Below are positions 6,401 through 8,599 of a stretch of 8,599 nt of DNA, piece after piece. A program made the position numbers and the translations under genes. Numbering within the stretch: the first letter of the stretch is position 1; every line of letters begins with the position of its first letter. The notes below the pieces were generated by a model. The model saw nothing but the letters and a program-made list of their open reading frames with translations. It did not search any database and had not been told where the DNA came from. The DNA comes from Planctomycetota bacterium (GTDB lineage: Bacteria; Planctomycetota; Planctomycetia; Planctomycetales; Planctomycetaceae). The stretch covers positions 1 through 8,599 of the forward strand of contig JAQBZS010000254.1 in assembly GCA_027622115.1 (NCBI GenBank), in the 5' to 3' direction.

Positions 6401-8599
6401 TCTCGCCGGTCCACCGAGAAAGCCAACGGCCCCGCCATCGCCGCCCTCGCCGGTTGGTTCGGTCGAGCCAAACACGCAAACGAGAAGTACAAGCTCTCCG
6501 TCTACGTCAATAAGAAACTCATCCAGACGATCGACATCGACCCGTCCGCCGATCCCAGCCAGCGCCTCGAAGTGCCGACGAAGTTGCTCGTCGAAGGCAA
6601 ACCGCAGCAGATCAATTTCGACATCGAAGGCCGAGGCCGCTTCAGTTACAGCGCCGTCCTGCGAGGCTTTGTGCCGACCGATCGACTCAAGAACACCACC
6701 GACGATTGGCGAGTGACTCGCACCTACGAACCCGCTCAACGATCGCTCGACGAACAGCCGATCCCGCGTGGCTTCGAAATCCTGACCGGCAACTACAAGA
6801 CGTTTCGCAATCCGCTCACGCAACTGCCGGTCGGCGAACGCGGCGAAGTGACGCTGCACGTTTATCGTCAGGGCATCACCGGCCAACGCAATGAACGCTT
6901 CGACTATCTCGTCATCACCGAACCGGTTCCCGCCGGAGCGATGGTGCTCACCGAGTCCATTACCGGTTCGTTCGAACGCTACGAATTGGCTCCGGGTGCC
7001 ATCACGTTTTATGTCGGCGACGAAGCACATCCCGGCGAAATTCGTTACTCGCTGGTCGGCTATTTGCCCGGCAAGTATCGCACCGTGCAGACACTGGTTC
7101 GCAGTTTCTACCGCCCGGACAAGATCGCCATCACGGAACCGAAATCGCTCGACGTGTTGGCTCGCGGCGAACAGACCAAGGACACGTATAAGCTCACGCC
7201 GGTCGAACTGTATCGGATCGGACTGGGCCACTTCAATAAGTCCGATCACGCGACGGCCTTCGAACACCTCTCGACGCTGTTCCGCACGTACCGCTTGGAC
7301 GCCAAACACTATCCCCATGTCGTGCAGTTGCTGTTTCTCTCGGCCTTGGAACTCAACCGCTCGACGCCGATCGTCGAGTACTTCGAGATCATCAAGGAAC
7401 GCTTTCCCGGCGTGGACGTGAGTTTTGAATCGATCCTGAAAGTCGCGTCGGCATATCGAGAACTGGGCGAATACGAACGCAGCTATCTGGTCTATCGAGC
7501 CACGGTCGAATCTGCGTTCGAACGCGAAAGTCAGATCGCCGGGTTCCTCGACGCGCGCGGTGAATTCGTACGCTCGGTGCAGGTGCTCGAACGGCTGTTG
7601 CAGGAGTACCCCGCCGAATCCTACGTGGCGATGGCGACCTACGCGTTGGCTCAAGAGGTCTACGGCAAGGCTCGCGAAGCCGCCGCCGACAAGAAGCTGC
7701 GTGACGCGGGCATCAGCCGAGTTCACTTGATCGCGACCTCGGTGAAGCTGCTGGACCACTTCGTCTCGACCTGGCCGAAAGACCCCACAACGGACCAGGC
7801 TTCGTTTTCGCTGGTCAGCGCCCTGCTGGACTTGCAGCAGTTCAAGGCGGCAATCGATCGCAGCGAGAAATTCGCGGAACGCTACGCCGACAGCAAACTG
7901 CTGGACAGCTTTTGGTACGTGATCGGCTACAGCCACTTCGCACTGGGCGAACACGAGAAGTCGTTGGCGATGTGCCGCAAAGTCGCCCAGTTCAAGTACA
8001 CGCACCCGGACACCAAAGCGGAAACCGACGCCCAGAACAAGTGGGAATCGATCTACATCATGGGCCAGGTCTTCCACAGTCTCGGCAAAGCGGCCGAGGC
8101 GATTGTGCAATACAAACAAGTCAAGGATCGCTTCGCGGACGCCGTTGAAGCCATCGACTTCTTCACGCGGAAATCGATCGAGTTGCCGGAAGTCACCACG
8201 GTCACGCCGGGCGACGGAGCCGACGTCAAACTGAGTTTCCGCAACGTGGCGAAGGTCAACACGAAGGTGTACCGCATCGACCTGTTGAAGTTCGGCCTGA
8301 TGCAACGCAGCCTGAACCGCATCACGGCCATCAACCTCGCCGGCATCCGCCCCTACCACGAACAGAACCTGACCCTCGGCGACGGCCAGGATTACCGAGA
8401 CCGAGACCAACCCGTGAAGCTGCCGCTCAAGGACGAGGGCGCTTATCTAGTCGTCTGCCAGGGCGAAAACCTGTACACCAGCGGTCTGGTCTTGGTGACC
8501 CCGTTGGAGTTGGAAGTCCAAGAGGACGCCGCCGCCGGCCGCATGCGAGTCACCGTCAAAAACGCGATGACCAAGTCATACACACGCGATGTGCATGTC
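374..8599 (+). CDS. giant TPR/alpha-2-macroglobulin family exported protein (3' end outside window)
   Basis: The frame runs 2742 codons without a stop to the window edge. Domain order by residue: signal peptide 1-25; TPR-like helices about 49-560; MG-like domain 570-694; MG2 about 765-865, with the TERPAYRAGQ signature at 771-780 and the VHEYK link at 863-867; further MG domains to about 1245; helical insert about 1259-1490; A2M domain about 1553-1645 (FWDPV at 1556-1560); thioester-like domain about 1745-2030; receptor-binding-like MG domain about 2105-2250; second TPR region about 2277-2600; second MG-like domain 2607 onward. A2M proteins of eukaryotes trap proteases; bacterial ones are periplasmic or surface proteins thought to be defensive. 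Here the thioester motif is degenerate, so covalent trapping is doubtful, and the flanking TPRs suggest a scaffold or binding role. Bacterial A2M typically has about 1500-1900 residues, so this one is far longer. Family assignment is firm; the function is inferred. Confidence 0.93.
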   Translation, partial: MSKSLTVAACLLLLQIDAPRPIANAQEAKAQNAKTVVKAPAITSLPDIPGEVHDALGARKFEATVKLIDGLLKKNPKSTATGYLLYLKGRALTELERFDEAIATFGQIEKLANAPGDASWVHRARFGRADVLVRQRNYQAASVIYRAAADRLLSENRRDELAGIYLEFANRYFDGIQANDPSAERRPDYQQAMNYYLESRKIKPSLKVLHVVDSRLASCRFELKQYKQAVDRLTDYLNSYANKDAAEKRCTPQQETVARYELGRAQLAVGHRERARAVWRDFVDNSGPRGHAGELLAKAAFGLASTYGVPQPENDVDLELGVASHEKFLARFAEHKLATKAKLEIARSYAHRGRNDDAIRRLQFIISFKADKDTESIASARFLISELFRSQKKFREAISGWREFLNEHPTDQRWAQAQRLLIDTELDEAADARARKDYVTARKLWSTFLNKYPLDSRVPSIQFHFGQMNYAAALDAKRKADSSNDADAKQLKLDAAKLFGESIADWKRLVSKYPNHVAASHAQIMIGITLEDQLLKLADALDAYKKVKGTYAGQAKTRIDNLTAKRLEVVTERKFRSNETAKIKVSTRNIQDLSIKIYRIDMQDYFRKMHLARGVESLDIALIDPDKQWDHKVAGFEEYRQLENEITIPLNEPGVAAVTVSSDKLEATTMVVVSDLDMIVKCSRNELFVFVQDMVKQQPADATLLLSDGSEVFATEKTSKDGIVQKSFEQLKSIKDLRVFAIGDGHSASTVSDLNGSDFAVGPSPKGFLFTERPAYRAGQMVNVKGIIRWVNEDRYTFKEGAAFKLDVFDPRGRVVHTGQVKLNGFGTFFDHFALPDASPQGTYRIHAHDAASKQSYESSFEVHEYKLEPIQLTVDLKRNVYFRGEKIEGTIKLAYYYGTPLADRRIQYHMLDGQVYHGQTDAKGELKFSFDTQQYRESQQLVLQVSFAERNLETEKGTYLATRGFEISVSTLRDVYVAGETFDVESVVTDPSGEPLATDLKLEVLEQTTVNGKTGERLVASHPLKSDKDSGKARQTLRIDNAGRFIVRVSGTDQFGNQVSSSHTLRISGDDDSVRLRILADRHEYNVGETANVQLHWRNKPALALVTFEGARILGHRLVQLTTGANKLSVELVSHFAPNFQLAVAVTDGHSFHQAQSEFRLNRQLHIALKPNKHSLAPGDEISVDMVVTDAEGKPVSAELSLGLIQKNLLERYPSQQDEIAEFFGQGEREWSLRTAASSTFSYRPATHNINEFILAETNRQDVERMEASGLANLSEAQKTQTAKRLLARAREELGNGRVDNARKLAEQAKSLQVRYGSFDDRLESVTHDAMRAAGANPPILNKIPYVSTGTDSSTELPAYVNRFNQLMKDHRFAEASRVAKEAEESEPTYPITQTMKWKAAFARRVGGNEGLRDLKESAFLEVLDEVEESAIPLFGKPTPSPRDKAPSHQLKELEKLIRETTRRGKADNWQDLNGSGEIQNFDTTLSLVISQTQHLHGQSQAALADIDKFDGTLLAVNPQGEVQVVNGLGVERLTALAKSGSRLMPKQGAAETGFWDPVIATDKNGKATVKFRLPERSTAWTLQSTGINAETLAGHAEVEIITKKELFAELKTPMAFTHGDDADVLVEVHNSTVKKGQPITVTCKATFPDVRTVELTKTLMSPGPGIQEVVFPFEIRKSESVQFEVTIVSGKLKDVLHRELRVRPYGLEVFATASGTAAQNTIAFVEHDKKLPAQDPKLEILIGPSIDRSLLDTVLGSDVLMCGGQFANPSSGLERAISDVLGGVPLLALVRKSRTADSPKSQALAGRIQSAVLQLVSSQRDDGGWNWSGSTGKKHDALITSRIVRALSSARRAGFAVPEDTLTKAVTTLKTAYAKSDQTDREGHAIILHGPAEASAADFAFANRLYRERNSLSASGLLHLASTLTRLERNEMAGELLKLVGRVSRPVPKTPNDPERDGPGDPSYVSIPWMQSNVELEALHLLAMAAVSPADAKLPELADSLMAARIGSRRSTEKANGPAIAALAGWFGRAKHANEKYKLSVYVNKKLIQTIDIDPSADPSQRLEVPTKLLVEGKPQQINFDIEGRGRFSYSAVLRGFVPTDRLKNTTDDWRVTRTYEPAQRSLDEQPIPRGFEILTGNYKTFRNPLTQLPVGERGEVTLHVYRQGITGQRNERFDYLVITEPVPAGAMVLTESITGSFERYELAPGAITFYVGDEAHPGEIRYSLVGYLPGKYRTVQTLVRSFYRPDKIAITEPKSLDVLARGEQTKDTYKLTPVELYRIGLGHFNKSDHATAFEHLSTLFRTYRLDAKHYPHVVQLLFLSALELNRSTPIVEYFEIIKERFPGVDVSFESILKVASAYRELGEYERSYLVYRATVESAFERESQIAGFLDARGEFVRSVQVLERLLQEYPAESYVAMATYALAQEVYGKAREAAADKKLRDAGISRVHLIATSVKLLDHFVSTWPKDPTTDQASFSLVSALLDLQQFKAAIDRSEKFAERYADSKLLDSFWYVIGYSHFALGEHEKSLAMCRKVAQFKYTHPDTKAETDAQNKWESIYIMGQVFHSLGKAAEAIVQYKQVKDRFADAVEAIDFFTRKSIELPEVTTVTPGDGADVKLSFRNVAKVNTKVYRIDLLKFGLMQRSLNRITAINLAGIRPYHEQNLTLGDGQDYRDRDQPVKLPLKDEGAYLVVCQGENLYTSGLVLVTPLELEVQEDAAAGRMRVTVKNAMTKSYTRDVHV
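518..2053 (+). other. N-terminal TPR-like solenoid region
   Basis: Residues about 49-560 are a run of helical hairpins of TPR type. Clear units include YLKGRALTELERFDEAIATF near residue 85 and segments such as ELKQYKQAVDRLTDYL, RSQKKFREAISGWREFL and ARKDYVTARKLWSTFL, with the small-residue and aromatic spacing of TPRs and 'FL..YP' ends. TPR solenoids bind protein partners; in this family they precede the first MG domain. I could not place exact repeat boundaries by eye. Confidence 0.8.
2081..2455 (+). other. MG-like beta domain, first copy
   Basis: Residues 570-694 follow the first solenoid directly and look all-beta (KIKVSTRN, KIYRID, ITIPLNEPG, TMVVVSDLDMIVK). In bacterial A2M the N-terminal MG domain before MG2 has this style, including the [IV]YRID strand at 597-601. 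A second domain at residues 2607-2732 matches it in length and order of motifs, so the TPR-plus-MG unit appears to be duplicated within the protein. Confidence 0.65.
2666..2968 (+). other. MG2 macroglobulin domain
   Basis: Residues about 765-865 carry the most recognisable bacterial A2M signature: a strand ending in FTERPAYRAGQ (770-780), then VNVKGIIRW, and a closing FEVHEYKLEP before the next MG domain opens with VYFRGEKIEGTIKLAYYYGTP. In most homologues the turn reads Y-R-P-G; here it is Y-R-A-G (A778), a minor change. MG2 belongs to the ring of MG domains that supports the thioester domain. Confidence 0.85.
4148..4843 (+). other. helical insertion in the bait-region position of MG6
   Basis: The first half of MG6 ends near residue 1245 (AELSLGLIQKNLLERYP, then SSTFSYRP) and beta structure resumes near 1512 (GTLLAVNPQGEVQVV). 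Between them, about residues 1259-1490 are charged and helical. One unit, RLLARAREELGNGRVDNARKL near 1286-1306, continues to AEQAKSLQVRYG. A second, RFNQLMKDHRFAEASRVAKE, starts near 1362, followed by a DLKESAFLEVLDEVEESAIP segment at about 1415. From memory these resemble helical modules at the N terminus of planctomycete secretin-like proteins, but I cannot search to confirm. In other A2Ms this position is an extended protease bait. My hand count of GC over 4321-4860 is about 54%; sample lines elsewhere in the gene range from about 55 to 67%. Confidence 0.6.
5030..5308 (+). other. A2M core domain (MG7-type)
   Basis: Residues about 1553-1645 hold the conserved A2M pattern: FWDPVIATDKNGKATVKF, then LPERSTAWTLQSTGINAET, with the Trp residues of the 'W.P.. 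TD..G.A' and 'P...T.W' motifs (W1557 and the TAWT Trp). This is followed by TKKELFAELKTPMAFTHGDD, matching the 'k.l...l..P.f...GD' strand pair of the family. It is the best anchor for the family call, and it shows that the reading frame is under protein-level constraint after the bait insertion. Confidence 0.88.
5606..6469 (+). other. thioester-domain-like alpha/alpha toroid with degenerate motif
   Basis: Residues about 1745-2030 follow the GPSIDRSLLDTVL segment that commonly opens this domain in bacterial A2M. The thioester Cys-Gln pair would be C1764 and Q1767, but the motif reads CGGQ, lacking the Glu of the usual C-x-E-Q, and no other C-x-E-Q exists in the visible protein. A QW-like toroid motif, SSQRDDGGWNW (ending at W1829), is present, and late helices (SNVELEALHLLAMA, RRSTEKANGPAIAAL) match the usual closing pattern. 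The domain is interrupted at residues 1942-1966 by a peptide encoded by an inserted DNA repeat. The fold is well supported; thioester chemistry is not. Confidence 0.78.
6197..6271. repeat. REPIN-like inverted REP doublet inserted in frame in the CDS
   Basis: Arms at 6197-6220 and 6248-6271 are reverse complements at 23 of 24 positions; the single mismatch is C6212 against the base complementary to T6256. The spacer is 27 nt (6221-6247). Each arm has GTAG at its outer foot (CTAC on the right arm read forward) next to a hairpin with a 6-bp stem: GACGGG 6201-6206 with CCCGTC 6215-6220, and GACGGG 6248-6253 with CCCGTC 6262-6267. GTAG plus an imperfect palindrome is the known form of REP sequences mobilised by RAYT (REP-associated tyrosine) transposases, and two inverted REPs make a REPIN/BIME. 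No target duplication is seen, as expected for that class. The unit is 75 bp and encodes 25 residues, from VGRVSRPVP to DGPGDPSY, exactly codon-aligned. REP identity is inferred from structure; copies elsewhere are not visible. Confidence 0.8.
6686..7123 (+). other. C-terminal MG (receptor-binding-like) domain of the A2M part
   Basis: Residues about 2105-2250 match the end of bacterial A2M proteins: LPVGERGEVTLHV, then FDYLVITEPVPAGAMVL (P2186-A-G as in the 'D.lPAG' motif), FYVGDEAHPGEIRYSLVGYLPGKY (Y2230-L-P-G) and finally SFYRPDKIA. In most bacterial A2Ms the polypeptide ends shortly after this 'Y.P' strand. Here the chain continues with another solenoid, so this point marks the boundary between the conventional A2M and the C-terminal extension. 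Confidence 0.8.
7202..8173 (+). other. second TPR-like solenoid region
   Basis: Residues about 2277-2600 return to TPR-like helical hairpins after the A2M part has ended: ELYRIGLGHFNKSDHATAFEHL, KVASAYRELGEYERSYLVY, GEFVRSVQVLERLLQEYP, YVIGYSHFALGEHEKSLAM and IYIMGQVFHSLGKAAEAIVQY. The last three are close to TPR consensus, with G8- and A20-type small residues. The region precedes an MG-like domain, as the first solenoid does, which supports a duplicated unit. Confidence 0.8.
8192..8599 (+). other. MG-like beta domain, second copy (runs to window edge)
   Basis: Residues 2607-2732 mirror residues 570-694. Both follow a TPR solenoid, start with a V-T strand, carry [IV]YRID (597-601 and 2632-2636), then a variable loop, then a 'P-L-x-[DE]-x-G' turn (IPLNEPG; LPLKDEG), and two closing strands (VVVSDLDMIVK; LVLVTPLELEV). 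The lengths are 125 and 126 residues. In the first copy the chain continues into further domains before MG2, so more domains may lie beyond the window here too. Confidence 0.6.

Noticed and set aside
6380..8410. 676-codon open frame on the minus strand
   Set aside because: It is exactly codon-aligned with the sense frame, so its stops correspond to sense TTA, CTA and TCA codons, which are rare in this GC-rich gene. The sense strand encodes recognisable MG and TPR domains across the same bases, and the antisense translation shows no family features.

Overview
The window is almost entirely one giant plus-strand gene. A reading frame opens at the ATG at 374 and stays open for 2742 codons to the last base, so the 3' end lies outside the window. 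The product is an exported protein of the bacterial alpha-2-macroglobulin (A2M) type, built as follows: signal peptide; long N-terminal TPR-like helical solenoid; macroglobulin (MG) beta domains; an unusual helical insertion in the bait-region position; the conserved A2M domain; a thioester-domain-like alpha/alpha toroid; a C-terminal MG (receptor-binding-like) domain; a second TPR solenoid; and a second copy of the MG-like domain that follows the first solenoid. The organism is probably a planctomycete. This is inferred from the moderately high GC, the oversized TPR-A2M architecture and the helical insert style; no marker gene is present to prove it.

Layout. Bases 2-76 may hold the last codons of an upstream gene. 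Bases 77-373 are non-coding and contain two related AAGC/GCTT mini-hairpins and a short match to the repeat described next, but no convincing promoter. A GGAG ribosome binding site at 364-367 sets the start at 374. The rest is the A2M-like gene.

The most striking feature is at 6197-6271. A 75-bp inverted repeat, with 24-nt arms matching at 23 of 24 positions and a 27-nt spacer, sits inside the gene in frame. Each arm starts with GTAG at its outer foot and contains its own GACGGG/CCCGTC hairpin, which is the architecture of a REP doublet (REPIN/BIME). It adds exactly 25 codons to a loop of the thioester-like domain without a stop. In this orientation only the observed reading phase is open.

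Other points of interest are a degenerate thioester motif (CGGQ instead of CxEQ), the helical module in place of an ordinary bait region, and the duplicated TPR-plus-MG unit at both ends of the protein. No RNA genes, CRISPR arrays, transposase genes or partner genes such as pbpC are visible.
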